Assembly: GCA_024362935.1 (NCBI GenBank)
Contig: JANCRA010000003.1
Span: 47,591,844-47,655,843, forward strand
Direction: 5' to 3'
DNA from: Setophaga petechia
Taxonomy: Eukaryota; Chordata; Aves; Passeriformes; Parulidae
Length of the DNA: 64,000 bases
The translations under genes and the position numbers were made by a program. The number at the start of each line of letters is the position of its first letter. Position 1 is the first letter of the stretch. Below the pieces are notes generated by a model. The model did no database searches, was not told where the DNA came from, and saw only the letters and a list, made by a program, of their open reading frames with translations. Shown piece after piece: positions 23,347 to 37,100 of this stretch.

Positions 23347-26300
23347 TTACTGCCGAGCGCAGGCGCAGCAGCGTGAGGCCACCACATGGACAGTGAGGGG
23401 ACGTGCCCTGTCCCTGGGCCTGCGCCCACCCCGCTGCCAGGATGGCCCCAAGATCGCTCCCACAGCTGGATTCCGGGAAGAGTCACTGGTGGCAGCACGG
23501 TGGCAGGGGCTCAGTGGTGGTTTGCGGTGTGTCACAGCACTTGTGCTACTGTCCAGCCGATGCCTTCCCATGGTGGCACCGTGGCTGTTCCCTGCTTCAG
23601 GTGCCCTGGGAATGGCCACTCCAGAGTCAGCTCCAGGCGCCTCTCCTGCAATGGCACGGGGGCCATTCCCTGCTCCAGCTGCCCTGGAAAAGGTGACACT
23701 GGAGCTGGCTCTGGGCTTCTCTCCAGCACTGTCACCTCCACTCTGGACACCAGGAAGAACTGCATGCCTGAGGGTCCCAGCCTGGGGGGCACAGGAGAGG
23801 TGTCAGATCCCACCTGAGGGGTGGGACAGCACTGGGGACAAGTGTCCCTGCAGGACTGTCCCCTGGGGGCCTGACTGGCCTATGATGACTCCAGGCTCAC
23901 CGGGATGCTGGTGTGGCTCTGCTTTGTTCGGCGCAGGACATTCCTTGCTCTCCGTTTTTGCAGCCGCTTCTTCCTGTCTGGCTCCATCTGTGCCAGGTGG
24001 TAAAGTGGCACTGGGACATCTACACCCTCTGTTACTGTGTTCCACCCTGGTTCTGCGTCCCTGCCACCTCAAAATCAGTGGCACATGGGGACTCACCTGT
24101 TGGCTGGGGCTGTGGAAGTCATCTGGGATCCCATCGGACACGGAGCTGTCAGAGCCACTGGTGCTGAAGGGAGTAAGAACCATCTGCAGCCCCCAGTGGC
24201 ACCACGGGGTGGCATGAGGTGACAGGGGATGACATACCTGGACTCAAGCTCTGAGGGGGAAACCTCGCTCCAGCTGCCTCCAGAGCCTGGCCCACGACCC
24301 ATCCGCCGCTGCAGCAGCGCATCTGCCTCCACCAGGCACTGCTGGAGCTGCGGGAGAGTGCCAGTGTCACAGTGTCACCGTGGTCCCGTGGCACCAGGGC
24401 GCCCTGGGCCAGGCCCAAGCCCACCTTGGCGGGTTCAGGGTCGCAGAAGTCGAGCAGGGTGTCACAGAGGAGGCGGCCGAGTGACTCGAGGTCCTCCACG
24501 CTAAAGTGGGAGCTTCTCCCACCTGGAGGGGACAGGGAAAAGGAAACAAGGGCAGCTTCCCAGCCCAGGACCACCCCACCGGCACTGTCCCCGTGGCTGT
24601 GGCAGCCCCTCACCCAGCGTGGAGCCACTGAAGGCCACCTCCAGGGTGTAGCTGTGGGAGACACCCAGGCGCTGCATGGAGACCCGGCCTGTCCCCTCTT
24701 TGCTCTTCTGCACCTGGAACTTGCAGCTGGAGAAGGAGAACTGGAGGCCCCCCGGGTCAGAGGGGTACCAGCCCCACAGGGACAGCTTGGGAAGCAGCAC
24801 ATGGGCTGCATTCCCGCTGCCACCACAACACGTGGCTATGATGCATCCGTGTCCCACCTTATCGGGGGCGTTTTTGCTCAGCATCAGGGGGAACACGCGC
24901 TGGCGCAGCCGTGTCCCAGTGCCATCCCCACTGCCATCGCAGCCGTACATGAAGACGTTGTTCTTCCTGCTGTGTCCATGGAAGTCGCAGTACAGCACCA
25001 CCTCCCGCTCTGCCAGCTCCCTGCACACATTCGGATATGGCCACCAGCACCGCCACAGCAGTGGCCCTGTCCCACCGGCTCCCCATGCCCACCTCACCTC
25101 TGGACCATGGCCTGCAGGTGCCACACACCAGGGAAGGAGCCGGGAAGTGCCTTCCCATAGGCCCTGTTGGGATCCCGTCCCGCCAGAGAGCAGCGGGAGT
25201 TGCCCACCACCACCCCGTCGGGGTTGAGCATCGGCACCACCTTGAAGACGAAGAGGCGGCGCAGGAGCTGTGCGTCCTCGTGGGGGCTCAGCAGGAAATC
25301 CAGGAATCCCCGCATGGCCCAGGAGCTGCCGCTCTCGCCGGGGTGCACACGGGCGCTCAGCACCACCGCGCGCTTGCCGGCCGTGCCGCCCGGGCCGGTG
25401 ATGGTCAGCAGGGGCACAGCGTTGCCGGCCAGGCTGTGGCACAGCGCCTGCACAGTGCAGTACCGTGAACGCGCCGGGTCGGCCGCCAGCGCGCGCAGGT
25501 AGCGCCCCAGATCCGAATAGGTGTAGGGGTAGCCGGCGGCGAAGAAGCAGGTGTCACCATCGTGTGGGAAGCGCACGGTCCAGCTGAGCCGGAACAGCGG
25601 CAGCTCCCCCGCGCTGCCACGGTAATAGGAGACATCGGTCCCGACCCGGCGCCAGCCTATGCCACGGCTCTGGGCATCCTGCTGGGAATAGAACAGCGGC
25701 CGCAGGCCCTGGCCGTAGAGGCTCTTGGGCTTGGCCATGTTGGCGATGGTGAAGCGGTAGAGCGGCTCCTGCCGTGTGTTTTGGACACGGAAGTAGAACC
25801 ACTGTGTGTGTTTGGCCGTGTACAGGTCTGGCCGCAGCATCAGCACGTACTCGTAGGGTCCCCTGTGTGGAGGGAAAGGCAGTGCTCTGGATCCAGACTG
25901 GCATGAGAGGCCCCATGGCCCCCCAGCCTCTCTCTTACACCTTGATGGCCTTCTGGAGGTTCCCACTCTCAAAGCGGGACTCGAAGAGCAGTGTGGTGTC
26001 CTGGGGACCCTCCAAGGGGGCTGCTGGTGAGGAGAGTGGCCCCGGGGCTCCTCCAACCCGAGCACAGGTAAAGCAGGAGCCTTGGAGCACTGTGGGGGGG
26101 ATCAGGGACAGTGGTGGGGGTCTGGGGAGAGTGGAAGCACTCAGGGGTGCTGCCTGTGCTCCCTTACCTGGGCTGGAGTGGTAGACAACAGTGCCCTGAT
26201 CCTCACCAAGGGTGCACAGGGCCTGCTCTGGGCCCATGGGTGGGCAGAAGGGCTCTGGTTTGGGGGGGGCCCACTCTGGGAGAGAGGGGACAAAAGGGCA

Positions 26301-27011
26301 ACAAATGCTATACACACATCACGGGCCTGGTACAGGGGTGTGGTGGGGGACAGCTGGAGCATCCCCTCACCGATGTGCTCAATTGTCTCCTGGATGACTT
26401 CACACTCCACAGGCCAGCGGGGAGCAGGGAGGGAGAACGGAGCCTGTGGTTCTCCTGGAGACCTCCAGGGCTGCTTTAAGGGGGCCAGTCTGCCATGGTG
26501 GGGTGTCTGCACCACCCCGAGGGCTGCAAGAGCACCGGGAAGGGCTGGGGATTTCCAGTGTGGTTGGGGTAGGGGCATTCTCCAAAACCAAGGCAGGGAC
26601 AGGGAGAGGCCCTCCCCCCACACTTGCTGTGCTCGGAGGACGCTGTGCTCAGGGGGCTGTGAGGGGCTGCAGGGTCTCACTCACAGTTTGGCTCCTGCCC
26701 AGGACCTCGTTGCCAGCCAGGGCCGGTGTTGCCCATGGTGGATGCCTTGGGATGCTGCCCGGAGCGTTTCCCCGGGGCCATGGCAGTCTCCTCCCTGCCT
26801 GTCTTCTCATCTTGGGGAGAACAGCCATGGGGCAGGAGGGGACACAGCCCAGGGACAGGGGGCACAGCGGCCAGGGCTCACCTCGGAAGTAGCCATAGAA
26901 GCGCAGGTGGGTGCGGATGAAGCTGTCATAGGGCTTCAGGAGCTGTCCCCCACTGAACCTCCCCGGAGCTCCCTCCCCGCCCTGGGCAGCGCGGCGCCCT
27001 GCGGGCTCCAT
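23347..27011 (-). CDS. AGBL2: AGBL2 (CCP2), cytosolic carboxypeptidase, tubulin deglutamylase
   Basis: M14D zinc carboxypeptidase that trims glutamate side chains and detyrosinates tubulin at cilia and centrioles. Thirteen exons: 26882-27011, 26685-26810, 26371-26523, 26168-26275, 25939-26089, 25098-25862, 24858-25020, 24614-24740, 24425-24522, 24238-24347, 24097-24163, 23901-23987, 23347-23781. They total 2520 nt and encode 839 residues. PRWPVECEVIQETIEHI and LLFESRFESGNLQKAIKV match the N-terminal beta domain. Zinc ligands are H and E in ARVHPGES and H in CDFHGHSRKNN. The catalytic glutamate should be the one in YTLEVAFSGSTLG. A single 765-bp exon carries most of the catalytic domain. The C-terminal exons (basic MEPDRKKRLQKRRARN, then a 145-codon exon) are weakly conserved and less certain. 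Confidence 0.93.
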
Positions 27012-28126
27012 GGCTGTGAGAGCCCCGGGAGACCCGGAACAGCAAAGACAGCGTCAGGGCTGGGCTGGCACCCGGTTGCTGAGCTACAGGGAGGAATGGG
27101 GCAGTCCTGGAGGAGAGCTGGGAAAGGAGCCAGAGGGATTTCAGGGAGTCATTAAAGCTGGAAAAGACCTCCAGGATCATTGAGCCCAACCTGTGACCAA
27201 TCTCCACCTCATCACTCAGACCAGAGCACTGAAGTGTTCATGTCATTCCATGTCCAGTCATTCCTCGGACACCTCTAGGGCTGGGGACTCCACCACCTTT
27301 CTGAGCAGCCCCTTCTCATGCCTGACACCACCTTCTACGAAGAAATTCCTCCTCTCGTCCAACCTCAACTTCCCCTGGCAGAGCTTGAGGCTGTTTTCTC
27401 TTGTCCTGTCCCTTGTTCCCTGGCAGCAGAGTGTGACACAGCCCCTGGCTGCACCCTCCCGTCAGGGAATTGTGGAGAGCCAGAGGGTCCCCCCAGGCCT
27501 CCTTTGCTCCAGGCTGAGGCCCCCCCAGCTCCTCCTGGTGCTCCAGACCCTTCCTCTGCTCCATTCCCTTCTATGGACAGCCCCTCTTGCCACGAGGGCT
27601 CCAGATTTGTCCCCAGGTAGAGTGGAGGTCACCTCCACTGCTGGAGGTGGCCCAGCAGTGTCAGAACAGGGGACAGGCCTGTGGCCACATCAATGCTGGG
27701 ACAGCCCAGGTGCCATCAGCTTTTTGTCCACCTGGGTTCCTGTTCAGCTGCTCTCACCAGCACACCCAGGGCCTTTCCCAGTTTTCCAGCCTCTCTTCCC
27801 CTAGCCTGGAGCATTCAACAGGGTTTGTGTGACCCAAGTGTAGGACCAGGCACTTGGCCTTTACCCTCAGCCCTTCAATCCAGCCTGTCCAGTTTCCTCT
27901 GCAGAGCCTTCCTGCCTCCACAACCCACACACCCACCCAACTTGTAATTGTGGATTACAGGGGTCTGTTTTGCTCCCCATCCCCATCTACCACCTGCCCT
28001 CAGCAGAATCAGTGAGATGGCACTTCCCAAACTGCTACAATTTATTGGACAATGGTCAAAGGAACTGTACATCTGTAAAAAAAAAAAACAAAAAAACCCC
28101 AAGAGGTGGGCACGGCCCTGCATGCC
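27012..28126. other. AGBL2 to FNBP4 interval, mostly CR1
   Basis: 27012-27147 is the AGBL2 upstream flank. 27148-27950 is a CR1 element. The FNBP4 3' UTR is short: AATAAA on the minus strand lies at 28041-28046, about 80 bases after the stop at 28127. An A-rich run at 28078-28096 lies within that UTR. Confidence 0.7.
27148..27950 (-). mobile_element. CR1 LINE, long fragment (about 800 bp)
   Basis: The 3' end near 27148 reads 'aagctggaaaagacctccag' then 'gatcattgagcccaacc'. It continues through 'cttctacgaagaaattcctc', 'ctttgctccaggctgaggcc' and 'gacccaagtgtaggaccagg', ending near 'cccacccaacttg'. It is of a different, older-looking subfamily than the other copies here and the longest in the window. 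Confidence 0.85.
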
Positions 28127-31100
28127 TCATGTGCTCGAGGCTGTTTTCCTCCGCTTCAGCCGTGACCGCCAGTCCTCCGGCAGTGCCTCGAAGTTGGCAT
28201 TCCTCTCAGCCATGCCACTGCAGGGATAAAGCAGAATGTCAGCACCCAGCTGGCTCTCTGATGGATCCCCCACCTTTACAAGGGACCAGGAAATGTCCTG
28301 CTGCCAGCCCCCAGGGTCTGTACCTCATCAGCTGCTGCTGCTTCCACTCCTCGATGCGCCGCTGGGCTGTGGTCTCCCGGTCCTCCTCGCTGGAGCTGGA
28401 ATTCTCCTCCTCATCCAGCTCCCGCTGGATACTCTGCCACTTCTTCACCAGCGATGGCATCTTTGTCTTGCCCTTCTTGCCCTGTGCCACAAAAATAACA
28501 GTGGTGAGTGTGGCTGGAAAGGGAGGAGCGAAGGAACGGTGTCGGTGTGAGACCATCCAGCCTACCGGCCTACCTTGTCCTTGCGCCCCTTCCTCGGCTT
28601 CTCCTTCTCCGGGGGCGGCGGCGCCTTGGGGGTGGGCGGTGGGGGCGTCTGTGGGGGTGGTGGGGGCGGTGGCTGCTCAGCCGCAGTGCCCGTGGCTGGC
28701 AGCGCTCCCCGTGCTGGCACCGGCTGCGTGGTGGCAGTAGTGGCCGGGCTGACAGGCACGGCGCACTCCGAGTATCCCATCATGGAAGGCGCGGCAGGTC
28801 CCGCCACACCCAGGTAGCTGGACTGCAGCCCCAGTGCCGTGGGCTGAGGGCCAGCATGGCTCGGAGCCATGCGGAGGTTGGGGCGTCCCTGGATCTCGCT
28901 CTGGAGGCGCTGGCGCGGCCTTAGGGAAGCCAGGGGCACGGCTGATGGCTGGTACTTGCCCGTGGCCATCAGGGGCTGGCTGTAGATGACGGGGCAGCTG
29001 CCAATGGTGGCCGTGCGCTGCATCAGCCCCGGGCTCATCTCCACTGCTTTCCTCTTCTGTGGCTTGGCCGAGAGCAGTGGGGCTGGGCTCGGATCGACAG
29101 TGGCCTGGGAAGAGTGTGCTGAGGTGAGTGTTGAGCCAGGAGCACCATCACATGCCCATTTCCCAGAGTCTCACACTCTGGAATCAGTGGAGCCCTGGAT
29201 CCAGTGCTCACCTGGCTGCTGCTGGCAGCAGGGCGCACCAGGGACTTCAGGGGAGCATCCTCCTCTGTTCCTGGGGCAGGCGGCTCCTCACCCCCCTCAT
29301 CTTCCATCTCCACTTCCTGGATCTCCCCATCTTCTCCAGGCGGTGGAGGTGGTGGTGGAGGCGGCGGGGGTGAGTCTGGGGGAGGTGGAGGTGGCGGAGG
29401 CATTTCCAAAGGCAAGGGAGGTTGGAGGACTGGGACGGAGGACTGAAGCAGAGTCCAAAATGGAGTGAGCGGCATAAGAGACGTAGCAGGAACTTGGCCT
29501 GAGAAGGATTCTTTACAAAGGGAGCCTGAAGAACAGATATTGGACACAGTCTTGAATGCACAGCCTACAGTCTGTACCACCTGCTCTTGCCCACGGTCCC
29601 ACTTGGAGGCACCATCACTGTGGACTGCCCCACCCCGTGCTCTGGGGCCAGGACCCTCCCTGCCAGCGAGGCGTACCTGCAGGGCGCTCAGCGGGCCCCT
29701 CGGCGTGCTCTCCTTTGTCTTTGGGAGGTGGCTTTGGAGGACTGTCGGGTTTTCTGTCAGCGGTGCCTCGCTGTCCCTCCTCTTCGTCCTCCCCATCGGG
29801 GAACTCCCACTGCGACTCTCCCGAGCGCTCGTTAACATAGAAATAGCGTCTATGCTCCCTAGATCACAAGAAAGAGAAGGAGGCTTCAGCTTCCCTTCTC
29901 CGCCCCCGACACTCCAAGGCGGGCCTGCCCACGACAGCAGTGCGCTCTCGCAGGGGAGACCCTCGTGCAGCAGGGCTGCCGCTCTCCCACACACAACAAA
30001 CAACTTTGAGGACAGAGGCAGGAGAGGCCCGAGCCGACTCGCTCAAAGCTATTTGCTATCGCTGGCTGTGGGAACGTTGCCCTGAGCCCCCCCGCTCCGA
30101 GGGAGAGGAGGGCCAGAACGCTGGCAACGTCTCGCTAACACTGGGACTTTCAGCACGGCCTTGGCTGAAAGTCGCCCTCCGAGAAGAGGCACAGGGGAAC
30201 AGCCCAGTGGAGGAAGTGGCTGCCCCCCTACCCCATGGTGCGCAGAGTTTTTTATGATACTCTTGGTGTCAAACACACAGTGAATGCTAGAGAGAGGGAG
30301 CGGATCTGGGAGCTGAAAAACAAAAGAGCAAAGATTTCAAACAAAGGAAAATTAATCAAGAAAGCCAAATAGACAAAGAAATGTTTGGGTCTGACCTGCT
30401 GGCAGGAGACAGAAATCTTGTTCTTCATTCCGTCGGTGAGTTGAAGTTTGTCCTTTGGAAGAGCTGTTGGTCAGAAGAGTTGATCCAGAGATCCTGCAAA
30501 GTTCACAGAGCTCTCGCATGCGCGACCCCCCAGGCCCGCCCTCCACAGCGCTGGACACTCGCGAGAGGCACAACCAGCTCTGTCCGTCAGGGAATCGGCT
30601 CCGTCGCAAAGCACTGGGCACTCCATTTGGATCCTCCACTTTGGCGGCCGGCCCAAACTCTGCGAGTGCCGGACGTTTCTCTGCCTGCCCAGCACTAACA
30701 GAAGCCGCTCTCAGTCTGCCAGAGGGACGGCGCCAGCGTCGTCGGGTGGTTGATGGTCACAAATCATGTCTGAGATGTCAGAGATGAAAGGTGAGAAAGG
30801 AGGAGAGCGCGTACCTGTCCCAGTGGCAGGACCAGCCTTTAGGAGTGGCGTTTATTTCGTATTGTTTAAGCTGTTCGGCTGCGTCTTGGAGTTTGCGTTT
30901 GAGGTAGTTTCCATTGAGAGCACCTTCTCGCCAGTCTGCAATGCGGGTCTAGAGGGCAAGAACCGGGGGAAGCCGGTGAGGTGGGCTGCCGGGGCCCTGG
31001 GGGGGACGGGACTCGAGGATCGGGAGGCTCCCTTCCGGCACGGGACGCGGGGGGCCAGGAGGAGAACACCCTGCCTCCGCGCCAAGCCGCGCTCTCCCCC

Positions 31101-34100
31101 CGCCGAGGAAGGGAGGGCGCCACGAGGCTCACGCAGCACCGGCGCTCGGACGGACGGCGGATTGCATCCGATCCGCTCCGGAACACGAGGCCGGAGCGAG
31201 GGGCGAAGGCTCGGTTACCTCTGTCTGCAACAGCAACATGTGGAAGTTGGAGATAGATTGTCTGTTGATGCCCAGGAACTCCAATTTACTAGTCAGAGTA
31301 TTTGCCAGCTCTCCAATCTGAAACTGCCAGGAAAAAGGGCAGAGTCAAGAGCTGTCCTCTGGGAGCAGCATTGGGCAGCTACAGCCCCGCAGCTCCCGGG
31401 AAACACTGCTGGGGACCACCCACAGCCCCTCAGTCGGGAGGGACCGGGATGTGCCACCCTGTGTTTGTCACCCTCTCTGTTAAGTCCTGCTACATCCCGC
31501 ACCCCAGGGACAGGCAGTGTGGGCAGCTGGGTGACAGCTCCTCCACAGACTGCACTTGACTCTGTGCGGAAGGATAGCACGGGCTCCGGTAGCTCCGGTT
31601 CTTGGGAGTTATAGCAGAACCAACACCACAGCAGATACCTAAGAATGTTTCCCAAATAAATGGGCCAGGATGTCATTCCAGATTCTCTAAATAACTGCTT
31701 TCCAGAGGAACTAGCAGGAAAGCCCCAGAAAGGGACAACAGGTCTGGATTTACTCCAGAGCAGATTCAGCAGCTATACCAAAACTCAGGTCAGCTCATGG
31801 CGACCATGGCTACTCAACCCCAGCATCCCATGGGAGTGAAACCTCCAATCTGGGGACATGGGGATCCCTGACTGCATCCCCCTGACTGGAGGCACTGCAT
31901 GGAAGCAGCCACAAGCCAGAAGGGAATTCAGAACAGGAATGTCTGCAAGTGGCATCACCACTGCTTTAAGGAAGGCTTTAAAAATATCTATTTTTAACTT
32001 CACTCCTCCAAAGAGGCTTTGCAATGTCCACCAAAGCCACCAAGGAAGCATCTGTCTCCAGAGGTGATGGGCCAGACAAGCAAGCCCTAGAGAGAAGACC
32101 AAGGTAGGCATATGAATCCCCATGTTAATGTGTCTCTGGAGAAGCCAGGGAACATCCTGGAGCAGAGGGTGACTTGGGAGCGGTGGCCCCGGCGCAGCTC
32201 CTGTAACCAGAGAGATCCCAACCCGATGAGCAAATGGTACTGGTTACCCAGGGAGCCGGCATTCCTCCAACAGCTCTAAGGGCATCCTGCATGGAAAAGC
32301 ACCACAAGGTCTGTCACAGCATCCACTGGGACCAGAAGGGGGGGACTGCACAGGGGACTGCAGAGGGGACCAGCAAGTCCAGCCCTGCTACATGCTTTTA
32401 TTCTTTTTATCTAAATAAATTAATTTAAAAATCAGGTCTCAAATAGATGCTGCACTGAGGAAGGCTCAGTTTTGGTCTGGGAATGTTACATCTCAAAATC
32501 CTTTAAGGAGTTATTTTATGGGGGAGATACGAGATTTTTCACAAGGACAAAAGGACCTTCCTTTTCACACCAGAAAATTTATTTAAGTGGTGGGAAATGA
32601 GGACAGGGATAGGCAACTCTCACTGCAGGTTCCACCTGGGCTCCACTATGAGCCGGCGATTCCCCATCTGCCACAGGGAGGTGACAACATTTCCAACGTC
32701 ACAGAATAACTCCAGAGCCAAATTTTATGCTGCAGGAGATCGCAGGGTAATAAGTGACATGGGGACTAAAGGACGAACGGGAAAGATCTCCCCTACTGCT
32801 CTGTCATACTGCCCTAGAGCCTGGAGCTCTGCTATAGATCAGGGAACTGATCCAGTGCAGCCAAAGGAGCAAACCAAGGCTCGGAGAAGAGCTATCAGCA
32901 GGATGCTGCAGAAATCCCCAGGGCTTCCCCAGCTTGTATCTAAGAGTAATGCCGGGCGAAGGGCAGAGCGGTACCGTCAGCCTCAAGAAACGGAGAGATT
33001 ACGGACGAGGAGTCTTCAGCCTGGAAACGGGACGACTGACCGGGCCAGAGACTGGAATATTGTTATTGGTGAAAACAAAGTCAAGATCAAACTGGTTGCC
33101 CTCTGCCACAACAACACCCAGGGCTCAGTCTTTGCCCCCCCACACCCTCCTTTCATCCGAGCTTTTGCTGCTGAATCCTATTGGAGACAGGATATTGTCC
33201 CAGCCCTGCAGAGCCCTTCCTTCTCAAGCTGTTCCCACAGCCACACCGGGATCTGAGCTTTAAAAGCTTCAGGTGGGCCAAATCCAGAGCCCAAAGCTCC
33301 AGTGTCCCCAGGGAAGAGGTGGCTGGGGGAGCCAGCACGTCCCTTGTTCCTGCTGGCAGCTGGAGCACCCATCACATCCCTCATCTCATGGACATGCACC
33401 TCAACCTCTCCATACCTTTAGATCCTGCTCTTCCTCTTCCATTTTTGGAGCCCCTTGTGATTTGGCTTTTTCCTGGGGCTCCTCAGATTCTGCCTCTTTG
33501 TCTGAGCTTGGATCAGTTGCTTCTGTGCTCGCAGCTGCAGGAGAAGGAAGGACAGGTCAGTCCTTGTCCCATCACCACCCTGGCAGTGCCAGCAGCTGGC
33601 TGGACACTGCCTGGAACCAAAGGCAATGTGAGCAACAGTGGGCAAAGAGCTAGCACCCACCAGAGCCAGTGACAAGAGCCTGAAATTTAAAAGGCTAGAC
33701 GGTCACTGCTCTGGTTTGGTGGTGGGGATCCTTCCAGAAGGGTAACATGGGAAGGGGAGCATTGGAGCTGCTACAGTGCAAAGCAGCAATGAGGCAAGAC
33801 CCAGAAAATTGGGCATCAGGGAAGCAGGAAGAGATTAACTCCCAAAATCTGTCAATAACAGGTACTAGGTATTAAATAAGTTAATTATGAAAGACGGAAG
33901 AGGTCCCCAAAAGCTGCCAGTACCAGAAGGTTTTGGCTTCAGATTACCAATTCGGTGTCAAAGCAACCAATTCCAAAGAGGGAAGTTTGTGACAGAGTCT
34001 CACAGATCTCTGGGGAGAAACCCCAATTCCCAGTATTTCCTGGTGCTGGAAGGCAGGACACTTCCCTAAATCACCCTCCAGCAGCAGGGTGCTCAACTTA

Positions 34101-37100
34101 AACTGGTTATTTTGGAGTGACAGCTCGCTGTTCCCTAGGCTAAGGTGGAATCTGGTGCTGCTGGGAAAAGCTGGCTTCAGGGTTATTTGGAAAGTCCTCT
34201 GGCAAAACCCATAATTTTCCTATGCAAAAATGACATCACTGATTTAATGCCAGAGGTGTCATCCAGCTCATGCCCCTGTCTGAAGCAGAGGTGCCTCAGG
34301 GCCACAAGAACCCTGGGATGGGGCAGGCACCAACTCCCACTCCAGCAGGACTGTGGGCTCCTGCGGGGCCCACTACAGCCTGCTGTAGGCACTTTTGTAC
34401 CAGCTTTCCTTGCAAAAGCGTTTCATTCAGCTTTCTGTGCTGCAGGCACACAAACCTTGTCCTGGGAAGGAACTGGCACATCCAGAGAAAAGGAGACTCA
34501 GGGGGACCTTCTTGGTCCCCACAATGCCCAGAGAAAAGGGTGGAGTCAGGCTCTGCTCCCAGCAAACAAGAGACAGGATAAGAAGAAACAGCCTTAAGTT
34601 GTGCCACGGGAGGTTTAAGTAGGATACTGGGAAAAATTTCTTAGTGGAAAGGTTGTCCAGCCCTTGCACAGGCTGCCCAGGGATGTGCTAGAGTTCCCAC
34701 TCCTGGAGGGATTTAAAAACCATGTGTATGTGGAACTTGGGGACATAGGTTAGCGGTGGCCTTAACAGTGCTGGGGGAACAGCTGGACTCCATGAGTTTA
34801 TAGGGCATTTCCAACTTGAACAACTCCATAATTCCACAATCGGGGAGTCCCAGAGCTGCTTGGCACAGAGTGGTCCTTAAAATGCTATAGAAGGTGCATT
34901 TTGGGAAGCACAGCCCTGGGGGATCCACCTGGAACACGAGGGTTAGCTGTGTATGACTGATATATCCACACACACCCTGAGCTGAACCAGCCCCTCAGAA
35001 ACAGGGGCTGCCTTGCCACCCGGGCTGGAGTTACATTCCCTACACACTGAGTGTGGGACCTTGGAGTGGCTCCAGGGATACTGCAGCTGTCTGGAATTCA
35101 GTACCAGGCAGCTCAAAACCTGAACTTTACAAGTGGAGGGTGACAGTACCCATTGTGCCACAGGCTGGATTTGTGATGTTGGGAGGAACAGGAAGGCAAT
35201 GGGATGTGAGGCAGCTGTTATCTGCGTCCTGTCTCCCAAGAACCAGTGAATATGGAACTCTTCCCCTTATGTGGATAATTAGGATAGAGAGACTGTTGCA
35301 CAGGCACAGCTTATCCCAGCGAGGCTGGGCTGTGACAGAGCCACCCCTCACCTGTCCCCACCTGGCACACGTACCTCACAGCCCTTCCTGGCACTGCTCT
35401 GCGGGTCTTCAGGGAATGGAAACCCCCTGCTCCTCCCTCCAAAGGAAGCCTTTCCAATTACCTGCTTCTCCTGCCTCTGGGCTCTCCCGGCCCGTTTTGC
35501 TGGGGCATCGACTGGCAGACTCGGGGCTGGCGGCTCCCACGAACAGTTTCCATTTGCCCCTCTTGGAGGCCAGCCTGCGGGACGCATCCTGCGGGGCCGA
35601 CTGGCTCCCATCGGAGAGCGGGCTGGAGCCCGAAACGCTGCCATCCCCTTCCTCCAGGGCACGCAGCTCTGCCTGCCGGGACACGACAGCTCAGTGTATT
35701 CCCAGCAATACCACGGCTGCCACTGTGGCTGTTTCCAGGACAAACATGTCCTATTACCTTTTTCCTCTCCAGCACCATCTCCAACTCAAGTGTATCCTGC
35801 TCTTCCTCCTCTTCTGCGCTCTCCCCTGACTGCACCACACTGCACAGATCCTCCTGCCCTGTGTCTTCCAAGGGGTCCCTGCTGGGCTCTGGCTCCTCTG
35901 GAAGAGCTGGAGTTTCTTCCACTTTCGCCTCCTCTTCCAGAGGCGGCTCAACCTCCTCTTTGCAGATCACTTTCCTCCTCCAGCGCTCCTCTTCCTCCTT
36001 CACCACATCAGGCACGAGTGGGGCCAGGAGGGCCGCAGCCACTCCCTTCCTCTCTTCCTCACTGTTGGAGAGAGCCTGCACTCCTTCGTTCACTTCCTGT
36101 GGGATGGGGGCTCCATGTGAGCTTTCTGGGAGCTGCCTGGGAAAGAGCCCATGCCGCCAGGCCCCTCCTAGAGCTGTGCATGGAGCAGAGCATCCCAGCT
36201 GCTTCCAAGGACACCCAAGGAGGTGACTGCAAGCCCCATGGCAGCCAGAACCCACAGGACTGACCTTCTTCACCTCCCGCTTGCTGAGGCCAGTCCCACG
36301 GCCAGCGCTGCCTGGAGTCCCCTTCTCCTGAGGGAATGGCTCCGTGGCTGCCAAAAAGCTGCTATTGGTGCCTGCCACGGTGTTGCTGAGGAAGACATGT
36401 GGGAATGAAGGGCAGGATTGGGACAACATCCCACAAGGACACAACTTGGAGGTCTTGCTCACCTGTGCTGGTAATGCTGCAGGCCCTGGACCTGTGTTGC
36501 CAGGTACTGCGGCAGCTCCCAGGTCACCTCGTTGCTCTGGGTGTTCCAATAGTAGTAGCAGCCGGTGTTCTCATCCCACACTTCCTGCCAGTCACCCATC
36601 TCCAGCTCTCCCACTGCCAGGGGACAAGGACAGTCTGCCACTCCCCTCTCCCCAGTGACACCCGTTTGTCAGCATCTGGGGAGAGGAAGGGCGCTCACCT
36701 CCGGCCAGCGAGCACTGGGTGTCGTACTGCCACTCGGGGGCTGGTGCCGAGCCTGTGCCATTGGCTGCGCCCGATGAGGGGCCTGAGCCCGACTCCTTCG
36801 GCTCTGGGCGGGGAGGCATGGGGGGTGGCACGGAGGAGGAGGAGGAAGAGGAGGCAGCAGTGGGCTCAGCAGACTGTGCTGGGGCTGTGATGGCGTCAAT
36901 CTCCTGTAAAAACAGCATCCCACCATGAGCTTCAAATCCCAAGCCAAATCAAAGCTCTGACTGATGAGGACAATGCATTGGACTATGAAACTGCCCTCCT
37001 CCCAGCATCCCTCCCTCCCTCTGTCCCTGCTGGACGGGCACTCACAGCCAGGAAGTTCGCCAGGGTGCTGTCGATGTCAGCAGAGTTGCTGCCGTTGGCA

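Noticed and set aside
33660..34470. A possible extra FNBP4 exon in intron 8
   Set aside because: Exons 8 and 9 already join in phase and match the human order without a gap.
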